From Scleromitrula shiraiana (taxonomy: Eukaryota > Ascomycota > Leotiomycetes > Helotiales > Sclerotiniaceae): DNA of 64,000 bases. The stretch lies in assembly GCA_028455995.1 (NCBI GenBank), contig JABELC010000005.1, forward strand, positions 3,162,001 through 3,226,000, given 5' to 3'. The notes below the pieces were generated by a model. That model saw only the letters and a list, made by a program, of their open reading frames with translations, did no database searches and was not told the DNA's origin. Positions 13,289-24,118 of the stretch are shown here, in pieces. The first letter of the stretch is position 1; the number at the start of each line of letters is the position of its first letter. Position numbers and translations under genes: made by a program.

Positions 13289-14858
13289 TTTCTTTCTTTT
13301 TTTTTTTTTTTTCGTTTTTTAAAGGGGGTGTGGTTTATGTATGGGATTGAATTGGTTGAATTGGGAGGATTGCTCGGTTTGCTTGGGCGTGATAAATTTT
13401 GCGGTTTGTTGGATAGTAGTAAACTTGTACTTGACGAATAGAAATAAAAATTAAAATTAAAATAATATAATATAATATAATATAATATAATATAATATAA
13501 TATAATATAATATAATATAATATAATATAATATAATATAATATAATATAATATAATATAATATAATATAATATAATATAATATATTTTCAACACCGCACA
13601 CATTCTCCAATTCACAACAACTCAAATGAAACAAACAAACAAACAAACAAACAAACAAACAATAGATAAATAAAACAACATGCAATTTCCATCTCCAATG
13701 CCCAATCCCTCCGCCGTCCCCCTCTCTTCTCACTTGAGTGCGACGAAGTGACGTCAGCGACGAATTCCCGATTCGTGTGGATTTACTATGATTAGACCAA
13801 TGATCGGCTACTCTTTTCTATGCCTGTTGATTCCGGATTGGTGGAGGGCCATCCCAGGAGTACTATATATATACCTACTTAGATATATACCTACTTAGAT
13901 ATTTTGCTATCATTTTGAGTTGAGTTTCTTTACTGAAGAATTGTAGTGGATAATTTATATCTGAGATACTGAGATAACAGGAGGTACTTTCATCCAGTTA
14001 GTCACTAGCGAGCGAGCGATACGTATCGTAACCTTCACTTCACATCATATCGATAATCAATGATTTGATAGATCCAGATATTCGTATACCATTTCACGTC
14101 CTATGTAATTCATGATGCGTCCCATCCCATCCTATCCTATCGCTCTATCCCTTCCACCACGGACCTATTCTCATCACCCGGTATCCCATTTCCCCATTGC
14201 CAAACGATCAACGTAGTTATATGTACATACATTCCGCTTCAACCCCCCTTTCTCTCCCAGCAAGCATCTATTACCACTATCATGCCTGCCACTCATATAC
14301 CTCCCCACACTCTACCCCAATCTCCACTCTCACCCCACCCCATCCCCATACCTCCCCATACTCCACTCCAGATCAAAAATCGCCCGCCCCATATTTTCTC
14401 TTTTCCCTGCCAACATTCTTCTCTTCGCCAAAGAAAAAAAAAAGACAAACTTTTTATATATGCAAGAAAAAAAGTGGAACAGAAAAAAGAGCATTGAAAA
14501 AGATGAAGTAAAATCAGGCTAAACAAGTGCGATGAGATTCTTCAAACTTTGAAAAAAGAGACTTTTGTAATTCCAGGTCAATCCGATCCGATCCAAACCT
14601 TCCATCATTGAGATACGCCCACCCACATAAACAAGAAAGGAGAAAATAATGTAATTAATGCCTGATCTCAACAATGTTTTCTAACTCCATGAAAGAGGTC
14701 ACCAGTAAATACAAGGAGAGAAAAGGCGCGAAACAGATGACGATAGAAAGAGAGAACTTGGGTACCGTGTGGTAATCGGATCTTTATACATGTTTACCAC
14801 CTGTTCTCTCTTTCATAAGTCTTCTCCTCTCTTGATCTTTGGCTATTTTATTAACTCG
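13289..14858. other. intergenic with pentanucleotide and tetranucleotide repeats
   Basis: This stretch contains the (TATAA)n tract at 13465-13582 and a (CAAA)n tract at about 13627-13661. The rest is pyrimidine-rich and CATCC-rich sequence without a credible frame. The right end is the 3' flank of ILV2. Confidence 0.65.
13465..13582. repeat. (TATAA)n pentanucleotide repeat
   Basis: About 23 perfect copies of a 5-bp unit, TATAA/AATAT. Confidence 0.95.
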
Positions 14859-17188
14859 TTAGCATATTTCTTCGACAGTGGGGAAGCGAAATGGGGAAAA
14901 CAAACCTTCGTCATAAACCAAAAACTCGTGTAAAGCGCTACCTGTCGGTACCATTGGTAAGACAGGTACCTTCTTATCTGTTACGACCTCCAACAAAGCT
15001 GGTCCATCACTCTCAATCAACCACTTCAAGGAATCTCTAACATCATTAGGTTTGATACATCTTCTATGTTGAACACCCATAGCATCAGCCAATTTCATGA
15101 AATCGGGGTTGACGCTGTGAGTATGAGCATATCGATCCTCGTAGAAGATGTTTTGCCATTGTGTAACCATTCCTTGTTCCTCGTTGTTGAGAACAATGAC
15201 TTTTACGCCAATGTTGAATTGAGCAGCGGTGGATAGTTCGGTAAGAGTCATGTTGAAAGAAGCATCACCATCGATATCAATGACAAGGCAGTCTGGACGA
15301 CCAACTTTAGCACCGATTGCGGCTGGGAGACCATAACCCATAGTACCAAGACCACCGGAAGTGATCATGGTTCTTGGATACCTCCAACGGAAATGTTGAG
15401 CAGTCCACATTTGATGTTGACCAACACCAGTAGTGATGATAGTCTCTTCCTTTCGATCAGCGGTCAAATTTGAAAGTTCTTCAATCAAAGTTTGTGGTTT
15501 GATAAGACCTTCTGGCTCAGCTCTTGCATAAGCCGAGAGAGGGAACTTCTCTTTCCAGAATCTGATTTTGTCGAACCATTCTTTCCTTTCAGCCATGGTT
15601 CGGTTCTCTACAGATGGAAGAAGATGGGCAATATTTGCAACCACATCACCAACAACTGCTTCGGTAGCTTGAACAACCTTATTGATGTTCTTTGGCATGA
15701 TCTCAAAGTGAACAATACCACCACGTCCCTCAGCAGCTGCAGCCTTTGCTTCTGGTGCAAATTTGGCAACGTTCAAGGTTACACGATCATCGAATCGGGC
15801 ACCAAGAGCAATGATGAGATCGGCTTCTTGCATAGCCAAGTTAGCGTATGCGGAACCATGCATACCAAGCATATGTAAAGCCTTCTCGTCAAGCTCATCA
15901 TAACCACCAAGACCTTGAAGGGTTGTTGTAACAGGGATAGAAGCCTTATCAGAGAGCTCCTTGAGCAATTTTGGTCCTTCTGGGACAGAGATAACACCCT
16001 GGCCAGCATAGATAACTGGCTTCTTTGCCTTGTTGATCATATCAGCCACACGCTTGATAGTAGTTTGAAGTTCTCTCTTTTGGATTTCTTGAGCAGCTCG
16101 CGATGCCTGACTTGGTAAAGGTGGCAAGATACTGCTAGAAGGAATAGCTTTGCGAAGAATACCAGCTGTGACGTCCTTTGGTAAATCTACTAAAACAGGA
16201 CCTGGTCGTCCAGAGGTAGCAATCTCGAAAGCCTCCTTGATTCTTTTGGGTAACTCGGCCACGTTCTTAACCATAACATTCCATTTTGTGCAAGCTCTCG
16301 AAATACCAACCACATCGGCTTCTTGGAAAGCGTCACTTCCAATGGCAGTAGTAACAACCTGTCCGGTGAAAACAACCAATGGAGTTCCATCTGACATAGC
16401 ATCTTGTATAGGGGTAATAACGTTCGTAGCGCCAGGTCCAGATGTAACGAGAACTACACCAGGTTTACCAGTTGCACGAGCATATCCTTCAGCCATATGT
16501 CCAGCACCTTGTTCATGTTTTGGGAGAATAAATTCGAAATGTTTGGAATTGTAAATCGCATCGAAAACAGGTAAAATGGCACCTCCTGCATAACCAACTA
16601 GAATTCTGTTAGTTTCTCCTCCCTAAAATTAAAGAGTAAATGACTCACAGATGTGTTTTACACCTTGCCTTAACATCATTTCATGAAAGATCTCACCACC
16701 ACTCATTCCAATAAATCTATCTGAAAATTAGCACTCTGCTTTCTTTCAAACACAGACGCCAAGCATTGAACATACGACTCATCCATCTCTGGATATCTCT
16801 GGCCCACCAATTGCTTTCCCTCATGTTTCGAACTGGTGTTATTAAATGCTGGACTAGGACGTTCTCTCGTTTGTCTATTTTTAAAATTAGTACATATTCG
16901 TAATTATTCTTCGCTCTAACTCCCATTCTCATTTCCACCCAAACCCCCTCGCAAAGACAAGAAAAAAACAGGAGTATAGAAACAGAAAACAACATACGAA
17001 GAACTTTCTGCCGGCGAAGTAGCCGCCGTAGCCTGGCCTCTCCTTCCCCTCTTCTCCACCATCAATCCCCCAGAAGACTTAACAAGATTACTCAACCCTC
17101 TCGATCTCATCATCGAGCCCGTCCGTATCGCCGTCGAATTATTGCTAAGAGTGCGAATCGCACTTCTAGCCGGAGTAGTTCTGAGCAT
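14859..17188 (-). CDS. ILV2: acetolactate synthase catalytic subunit, mitochondrial (4 exons)
   Basis: This enzyme condenses pyruvate to acetolactate, or pyruvate with 2-oxobutyrate, the first common step of Val/Ile/Leu synthesis in mitochondria; it uses ThDP, FAD and Mg. Exons by splice consensus and frame: 17188-16998, 16874-16776, 16716-16649, 16597-14859 (698 aa). Residues 1-63 are rich in Arg/Ser/Thr, as in a transit peptide. Landmarks are the catalytic Glu148 in HEQGAGHMAEGYA, TSGPGATN at about 172-179, DAFQEADVVGIS, the ThDP motif GDASFNMT..NN (563-591) and QW at 599-600. The loop normally reading FGYPGGA reads FGYAGGA, so Ala123 replaces Pro. Pro174 and Trp600, at known sulfonylurea-resistance positions, are the sensitive types. 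The third intron is 51 nt, with GTGAGT donor and CTAAC branch. Two TGA(C/G)TCA sites lie upstream. Confidence 0.96.
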
Positions 17189-17290
17189 CTTGAATCGTGT
17201 AATCGATTAATGTGTTGTAGTATAGGTGAAAAGATCAAATCAAATCAAATCAGATCAGATCAGATCAGATCAATCGATTGATTGATTGAT

Positions 17291-17297
17291 TGACTCA
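17291..17297. promoter_or_regulatory. Gcn4/Cpc1-type site TGACTCA upstream of ILV2
   Basis: A perfect palindromic TGACTCA lies 103 bp upstream of the ILV2 start codon. General amino-acid control factors (yeast Gcn4, Neurospora CPC1) bind TGA(C/G)TCA, and amino-acid biosynthesis genes such as ILV2 are classic targets. Function here is inferred from site and gene. Confidence 0.6.
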
Positions 17298-17333
17298 CAC
17301 TCAACAGTTTCAATTGAATGAAATTGGAGCAAT

Positions 17334-17340
17334 TGAGTCA
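17334..17340. promoter_or_regulatory. second Gcn4/Cpc1-type site TGAGTCA upstream of ILV2
   Basis: A second match to TGA(C/G)TCA lies 146 bp upstream of the ILV2 start and 43 bp from the first. A pair so close to the start of a branched-chain amino-acid gene strengthens the case for cross-pathway control. Confidence 0.6.
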
Positions 17341-18403
17341 AAGAAAGTTAACCTTGGAAGATATTTTTGAGTATTTTTGAAGATATATGTTTAAAGTAAA
17401 AGAAGGAAGAGAGGAGAGGGGAAAAATTATGACTCCAAATCAAAAATACTCGAGTTAAAAAAAAAGTATGAATCACATCAGTAAGAGTCTCAGTTATTAG
17501 CTTGGGAATAATTTCTTCTATGTTGTGTTCAGTTTTCTAGCGGCATCGGAGGCAAAATGTGGGGAAGTTCAGGCGAGAGATTTTGATTATTTTTGATTGG
17601 TCGAAGGTAAATTATGCATTAAATTTATGCATTCGGTTTTGTTTATAATGTAATTTGATTGGTTGGATAAAAGGAGGTAGTTTATTAAGGTTCTTATTAC
17701 TTTTATTATTTTTATTATTTTTGTTATTTTTGTTATTTTCGTTATTATTATTTCGTAATCGTTCCCCCTTCAAGTTCAAGTTGTTGCCCTCAAAATCAGT
17801 TATCGTTTATATCTTCACTTTTGAGTTTGATATTTTGATAGTACTATTGAGAAAGGGGACAGATTATTGAGGTCTCATTTGTCAAATCGATTGATAATTC
17901 CTACCAAAGTCACAGTTGATATGACGAGTGATAATACTATTGAGATTTTATTAATGATTAATGATTAATAGATTAATAGATTATAATTGGGGGTTTTTAT
18001 ATACCTAGTAAAATCGATTAAGATCGAATAATTTGATCTCAGACTAATGAAGTCATTGAATTTGGTGATGGAATATTCCCAAATAGGAATAATTCAGGAT
18101 ATAAATGATGGAATATTCCCAAATAGGAATAATTGAGGATATAAATGAACATCTTCTGAAAGTGAAAGAATTGAAGGATTGATCAAATTCCAAAACCGTA
18201 CACTCCATCAAAACAGGAATCGTACGACATCTTCATTTTAATTTCTGACTTTGATCTTGCTTACATACACGACGAAGCCCACACGTAATTCTCTAGGGCA
18301 CGCAAGGATTTCCCACGTCCAACTTCTATCACCCAAAAACAATCCCAATCTCAGCTCCAATCTCATCTTATCTTATCTCATATTATCCTATCCTTAACCC
18401 CCC
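17341..18403. other. intergenic between TRAPPC12-like gene and ILV2
   Basis: AT-leaning sequence holding the 40-bp tandem duplication at 18067-18146 and the outer part of the ILV2 promoter. No credible gene; a short Leu/Phe-rich plus-strand frame at 17655-17870 follows a (TTATTT)-like repeat. Confidence 0.6.
18067..18146. repeat. 40-bp tandem duplication
   Basis: Two copies of a 40-bp unit starting GATGGAATATTCCCAAATAG sit head to tail with one mismatch (TTCAGG versus TTGAGG). Each unit contains an inverted pair, GGAATATTCC and a following GGAATA. Confidence 0.9.
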
Positions 18404-20378
18404 TCACAATTTAAAGTCCGCATTAACCCTCTCCCACCCTCTCACAACTCCCTCATCCAAGCCCCCCGCATCCACCATCCCCGCCACCTTTTCCGCCAAC
18501 GTAACCTTCAATCCCCTCGATCTCTCTGTACACAACTCATATATCGTGCTCAGATTGAAAGTCAACGCATGAAAAGAATTGTTTTCATCTATTAACGATT
18601 CGAGGATATTTTTCGCCTGTCTTCGTTAGTAATGTTACATACAAACAGAGAAATTATGGGAGGATCAAAAAAAGAAACACAAACCTCATCACCCCTCCCC
18701 AAATAAAGCAACGTAACCCCTAAATTCTGCCTCCAGAGAGCTCTCTCTCCCCTCCCAGCCCCAGACTCCTCATTCCCAATCAGTTCCTCCCAAACCCTAA
18801 CCGCCTCTTCATAATTACCCTCAGCCACAAATGCCAATGCCTGAATAGTTTTATCCATTTCACTTTCACTTTCGCTCTCCTCTCCACCCCTCTTCAAACA
18901 TTCCCTCGCCGCATCTACATCTCCAAGACATAACCACAGCAAAGCTTTCTTCCCTCTCAACCCCTCATCTCTATCCCCACCTTTCAAACTCTTCAAATGC
19001 ATACCCGCACCCACCAAATCCTCCATCTCCACAAGAGCACTAGCAACTCTAATCCCCAGATCCTCCAACCGTCTCTCCCAAATCTCAATATCCCTATCCA
19101 ACCCCTCCACTAACGCCTTATTCTCCTCCCCCTGCTCTTCAGGCAATCCCCTCTTCGCCTTCTTCAACCTCGTCAGCTCAGCCCTGGCATCCTTCCCCAA
19201 ATCATAGTACCCCATAACACCTCTCCTCGCATCGCCCAAACCCATCCCCTGTAGTCTCACCGCCAAAACTCTCAGTTCCCACCCCACCAAATGCATGCCC
19301 GTCTCATCGTCCCTATAATACGCTGCATTTAGATCCTCAAGAACCTTGATTTCTTGAGCTGCTAATTGCGTTTGATTACATAGTGTTAGACATGCCAAAC
19401 GAATATAAAAAAGATTGAATATTTCAGTGGCTGTGGTAGGTCCAGGCGTAGATGTCAATAGAGTTGCGGATAGGATAGCCGCGGCGCGGAAATAGCCAGA
19501 GGAGAGGAGAGCAGATAAGGTTTCAGAATTGGGATTTGGTGGGAGAGTTGATGCGGGAGAGGAACGAAATGGAGGAGGGATGTCGAGGACCGGGAGAGGA
19601 TGATAGATTTCGGGGCGAAGGAGGTAAGAGAAATCTTTTTGAAGAGTTGAGAGTGTTGATTTGAATGATGTATTCTGGGAGGGCGAGAGCGAAGTAGGTG
19701 CTGTTTTGTACATGCTGGTGGAGGAGAGATTGGATCCGGGTCCTGGGGATGGTAATCGTGGGGTTCTGGTTCTTTGGACGGACCCGGCTGCTGCTTGTGA
19801 TGCGTTTAGATAATTCGTAGGGGAAAGGGGACTATTGAGTGGGGAACTGTAAAGTGTTTAGTATTGTACTCGTTATTTGGTAGGGAACACATACTCATTG
19901 ATATCTAGAGGGCCTCTAGTCGGTCGTCTTGGTAAAGCTTTTGATGTATCAGTTAATGAATTCACGATGAGTTTCTTAAATGCCAAAATCTATGCGACCA
20001 CTCTGTCTAGATTCCATGAACTATCATTGAATGCCAGAAAGGCTCAAGAATCACGATAGCGACATCCTTAAATTCACCACCAATACGCACTCGCGCAAGC
20101 TTCTCAAATAATCAATTTCCATCCCTGTATACTCCATACGTATCTCCTTTCAAACCCGCAGCGACTCCCCTCTCCTCTCCTCCCCTCCCCTCTCCTCCCC
20201 TCTCCTCTCCTCACTCTAACCCGTGACACCACCACTTCCAACCCCTCCCCTAATCCCACCAGCAAAAAAAAAAAAAAAAAAACAACCCAAAGAAAAGCAA
20301 CATACCTCTCCCCGAACTAGCCTGTCTAACATGTCTCTTCGCACTAACCTCTCCATTCCCATCATTATTCGTATCCAT
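18404..20378 (-). CDS. TRAPPC12-like TPR protein (4 exons)
   Basis: Exons: 20378-20306, 19937-19895, 19846-18685, 18616-18404 (496 aa, frame kept at every junction). The N-terminal 110 residues are disordered and rich in Ser/Pro/Arg. The rest is helical, with TPR-like repeats (SGYFRAAAILSATLL, ALLWLCLGDVDAARECL, ALAFVAEGNYEEAVRVWEEL, NLGVTLLYLGRGDEA). The last exon ends in a typical repeat with FNLSTIYELCTERS. The order of an N-terminal linker, TPR solenoid and a final NLSTIYEL repeat matches my memory of fungal TRAPPC12 (trafficking protein particle subunit 12, ER-Golgi transport). That name is moderately sure. Exon 1 depends on a 368-nt intron, long for this window, that contains a poly-A run; a start inside exon 3 is the alternative. 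It lies between ILV2 and GAL1 on the same strand. Confidence 0.72.
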
Positions 20379-20822
20379 ACTATCAATATCTCAATAAGAT
20401 AATCGATATCCTACTGACTGACAACAAAGGAATGACCTGCACATCCAATAAAGCTCAAGCAAGGAACCATTCCGTTGTTTCAAAATTATGCAAGGTTTAT
20501 GCAACACTAATTAAGTTGCACTAATGAATCCACCACAGACAACGCTAGTACTTACGTAAGCAGAAATCTTTGTCGGGAAATCTTTGTCGTGTGGCTTGGG
20601 TCTAGATTATGCTTGGGTGTTCGTCTGGATTTGCATTTTGTTCCTATTACGGAAGGGAGCGATATAGAAGGGGAGTTTTAATACGTATTAATATATATGA
20701 TGGATACGGACTTGATTTGATTTGATTTGATTTGATTGCTCAGTGGATATTTTATAGCTATGTAGGTTATTCAATGAATGCTATTCAGTCCTTCCCTCAA
20801 ATGCATCATTCATTCAATTAAT
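20379..20822. other. intergenic, TRAPPC12-like promoter and GAL1 3' flank
   Basis: About 440 bp with a TTTGA repeat near 20710-20735. No other feature was seen. Confidence 0.6.
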
Positions 20823-22379
20823 CTATTTACCAACTCCCTCCTCAACAATATAGACCGCACTTCCACTACCTGGTTTACTAACCACCACCGCCTTCTCCCT
20901 CTGCTCCCTCGTCAAATCCATCTTACTATAATACTCCCTCTCCCAAGCCTCCTTAACAGCCTCAACCTTATCCCTAGGTACCAAATGAACACTACATCCA
21001 CCCCACCCCGCACCCGTCAATCGACTACCATAACTGCCCGCCTTCCTTGCTATCTCACATAATTGGTCGAGCTCGGGACAACTACATTCATAGTCATCTC
21101 GACAGCTAACTTGTGTTTCGTTCATTAGATCTCCGAGTTTTTGGTTGAATTCTTCGGTGGATCCGCTGGAGCTTGAGGTGGGGTTTTCGAGGACGGCCAT
21201 GAATTTGAGGACTCGTAGGGCTTCGGTGAAGACGTGGAGGGTTCTTTGACGGAGCTTGAAACGCTCAGCGCGGACGGGGAAAGTAGATGTGAAACGTTCG
21301 TTTAGTTCGGGGACGGTCATGTTGATCACTGAGGCAATTTCTTCTCGGGTGTAGCCTTCTTCTTGAGTTAATGTCTTCTTTGTGATTTCGATAAGTTCTG
21401 AGAATTGTTCTTCGAGTGGTGCTGAAGAACTGGCCGAGTATATACTGTGGAAACCACGGAGGGATACTCCTAATGGTCCAGAGTCTGATGGAAGAGCGGC
21501 AGTGGTCTTATTGAGAACGGCATGTAGGTAAGCAGCAGCAAGACTGCATTCCACCACCCGTAAATTATAGCATACAGGGCCAGTAACATGTTTATCTGCC
21601 GCAACGAACGATTGCGCAATAACGAATGTAAGTTCCGGTTCAGTCTTGGGGAAATGAACCGGACGTGCGGTCAACGTAGGATCAAACGAAACATATAAAG
21701 CCGAGTCGCGAATCGAAAAGACAGATGCTGATTGATCCATTCCACCCGAATTAACTCCCACAGCCCTCTCACTAACAATTGCCAATTCCGTAAGCTGGGT
21801 TTTATCCACAGACTGCTCCCCATTGGCAAACATAACCGCAAGAGCAGAAGCTGTTGTAAAAGCAGCAGAACTGCTCAATCCTCCACCAGAAGGCACAATA
21901 CCGTCCATCAAAACCTCCATACTCCTCGGTTTAAACCCCGCCCCATGTTTCTTCTTGAGGATCTCCAACGCGCCTCTAAGTCCCGACTTCAAATAGTTTG
22001 TCCACTCATGCTTCGTAGCATCAATTTCCACCGTATCATATGGAATATCAAATTCGTGCGCAGGAAACTTATCAGCTTGTACGTTTGAGACCTTGATTTT
22101 GAATGTCGTACTGGTCGAAGCAGCGTCGTCGATTTGGGTAGAAACGGCTAGTAACGCATCTGCCGTAATTGCCATAGGCAGAACCGAATAAAGAGAGTAA
22201 TCGATATGTTCACCGATGATATTAACCCGACCTGGTGATCGAGAGACGAATTGCGCATCATGGCCATAATTGCTCTTGAATTGCTTTAGGAGTTTATCCC
22301 ATCTTTCTCCTTGTGAGAGTAAAGCATCTTCGGTATAGATGTCTTTGAGGGACTTTGCGACTGGAACAATTCCTGCCAT
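20823..22379 (-). CDS. GAL1: galactokinase
   Basis: Phosphorylates galactose to galactose-1-phosphate with ATP, the first Leloir-pathway step, in the cytosol. It is a single exon of 518 aa, close to the 500-530 aa of fungal galactokinases. All GHMP-kinase landmarks are present: the galactokinase signature GRVNIIGEHIDY (residues 50-61), the ATP loop SGGGLSSSAAF (164-174), GGMDQSAS with catalytic Asp215, and the C-terminal LTGAGWGGCSVHL. The start is set at MAGIVPVAKS because the open frame reaches 29 codons further (to 22466) but that extension is not family-like. Yeast Gal3-type coactivators lack an SA pair in the ATP loop; here the loop reads LSSSAAF, so this is a true kinase. The neighbours are not galactose genes. 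Confidence 0.96.
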   Translation of the reverse strand: MAGIVPVAKSLKDIYTEDALLSQGERWDKLLKQFKSNYGHDAQFVSRSPGRVNIIGEHIDYSLYSVLPMAITADALLAVSTQIDDAASTSTTFKIKVSNVQADKFPAHEFDIPYDTVEIDATKHEWTNYLKSGLRGALEILKKKHGAGFKPRSMEVLMDGIVPSGGGLSSSAAFTTASALAVMFANGEQSVDKTQLTELAIVSERAVGVNSGGMDQSASVFSIRDSALYVSFDPTLTARPVHFPKTEPELTFVIAQSFVAADKHVTGPVCYNLRVVECSLAAAYLHAVLNKTTAALPSDSGPLGVSLRGFHSIYSASSSAPLEEQFSELIEITKKTLTQEEGYTREEIASVINMTVPELNERFTSTFPVRAERFKLRQRTLHVFTEALRVLKFMAVLENPTSSSSGSTEEFNQKLGDLMNETQVSCRDDYECSCPELDQLCEIARKAGSYGSRLTGAGWGGCSVHLVPRDKVEAVKEAWEREYYSKMDLTREQREKAVVVSKPGSGSAVYIVEEGVGK

Positions 22380-24118
22380 TTTGAAAGATATACTCGTATT
22401 AGGTGGTAAATAAGGATTTGGAAAAGAAAGAAGGTTAATTGAGTCTGCAAGTTGATCGAAGGGCACGAGATCATTCCTTCCTAATCCCTACGTGTCAATC
22501 ACACTGGGTAACGCCTCCATAATTCACTCATACCCCTCCAAATCTTTGAGGGCCATCCATTAGTGAGCTGTGATTGGTGAATTTTTCAATTAACAGCTTC
22601 CCGTCATTTCTGTCAAATCGGAATAACTTCAAAATTCAAACTGGTTTTATTGTGGGATATTTGAGTACTAAATTTTCGATATCCATATTTAGAGCATTGA
22701 GGATAGCACTTCCCGAGGTTCATAAAGAACCCAACCAACTCTACGGGGACCAACGTATTTATTCATTCTGTTTCAATATCAGCACAATATATCTACAAAC
22801 TGCTTGAATCTCAGCTATCTAGAAGCAATATATATCATCTCATCTCATCTCATCTGATATCAAAACACAACATAAAACATCCAATACAAAATTCATCTAC
22901 AATATCCTGTCCAACCCATCCCCATACCAAACCCTCTCTCCCACCTTCCACCCTCAAATCCCATCTTACCCCACTACCTTTTCCCTCGGCTCGGTATCTC
23001 CCCAAACCACCCCCCACTCCACTTCCACTCCACCCCCATCCCACCTTTCATTCATCCGATCCGACCTCAACCACCACCAGATTCCGTCGGATATTTTACA
23101 CGAAGTAAAGATTCTCAACCCCTGTTCTGTGTCTACTACTGTATATAAATAAATACGGCGGCTGTACCCATCATTGACGCATTTCTTACACGAGCATAGC
23201 AGGATGAGTTACCTGAATGCATATACAGTATAGTCCTTCAACAGCTTCTAATACAGTAATCCAAACACCATTGTTTTCCCTGAGTGAAGTTACTAGTGTA
23301 TCTCCGCCACTTCAACATTATAACTCAGGTGTTCGCAAGATTTGAAATCTCCTATAGTTCTTAGCTTAGACATCATCGATGTTTGTTTTATATTTGTCTC
23401 GCAATTGTTTCATCTGGACTAGATTTATGACGAAACCTATCGTCTACTGCAATAACGATGGTTTCTTCAATGTTGGTTTCCTCCTCTAGCCATCAGCATT
23501 GAGAAGTACCTAGGCTGTGCTTCCTTCGATTTACATGGAGAATGCCTATACATTTTATTCTTAAAGTTTGCATAGCCAAAAGTGGAATATCAATCTTCTT
23601 GTAATTACAGGAGATTTGTATATATATTAATGCCGGTATCTCCACGATTGCGGTGTCAAACATACATTTGTTACAAATCCAAGAAGTTTCTTTTGCTAGA
23701 CATCTTTAAGAATTGGCCTGAATAAAAGATATAAGTTCCAGTCATGTTTTCCAATGTACGCCCCGTATATAGATATATAGAAAAAAGATTCGAAGCTTAA
23801 ATTTCCAATGTTGTATCAAAGTCAAGTTAAGATATTGATATCGCTTCAGTCATTCATACCATTTCAATGTCTCACGTCAACTGAATGTTCAAAACGGCGC
23901 CAATCAATAACTATAATAGTATGAAAATATAATTTCTTCGGTACTTTAACGCACCCCAGATTCCTGCTAACATGCACTACCATCCGAACCATTAAATCCT
24001 CAATATTCAAAAAAAAAAAGATCAATCAAACTTCCTTCAAAACTATCTTCATTATCCACTCTCCATTTTGAAACAATCAAACAAAACTCATATATATAAT
24101 TTTAATTGTCCCGCACAG
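22380..24118. other. intergenic, no gene recognised
   Basis: The left part is the GAL1 promoter. From 22,830 to 23,060 the sequence is pyrimidine-rich and repetitive (CATCT, CCACTCC). From 23,060 to 24,060 it is AT-leaning with no long frame. I see no RNA gene or mobile element. Confidence 0.55.

Noticed and set aside
13335..13733. Minus-strand 132-codon frame with a Leu/Tyr/Ile run
   Set aside because: Driven by the (TATAA)n and (CAAA)n repeats.
15492..16554. Plus-strand frames across ILV2
   Set aside because: Shadows of the acetolactate synthase coding strand.
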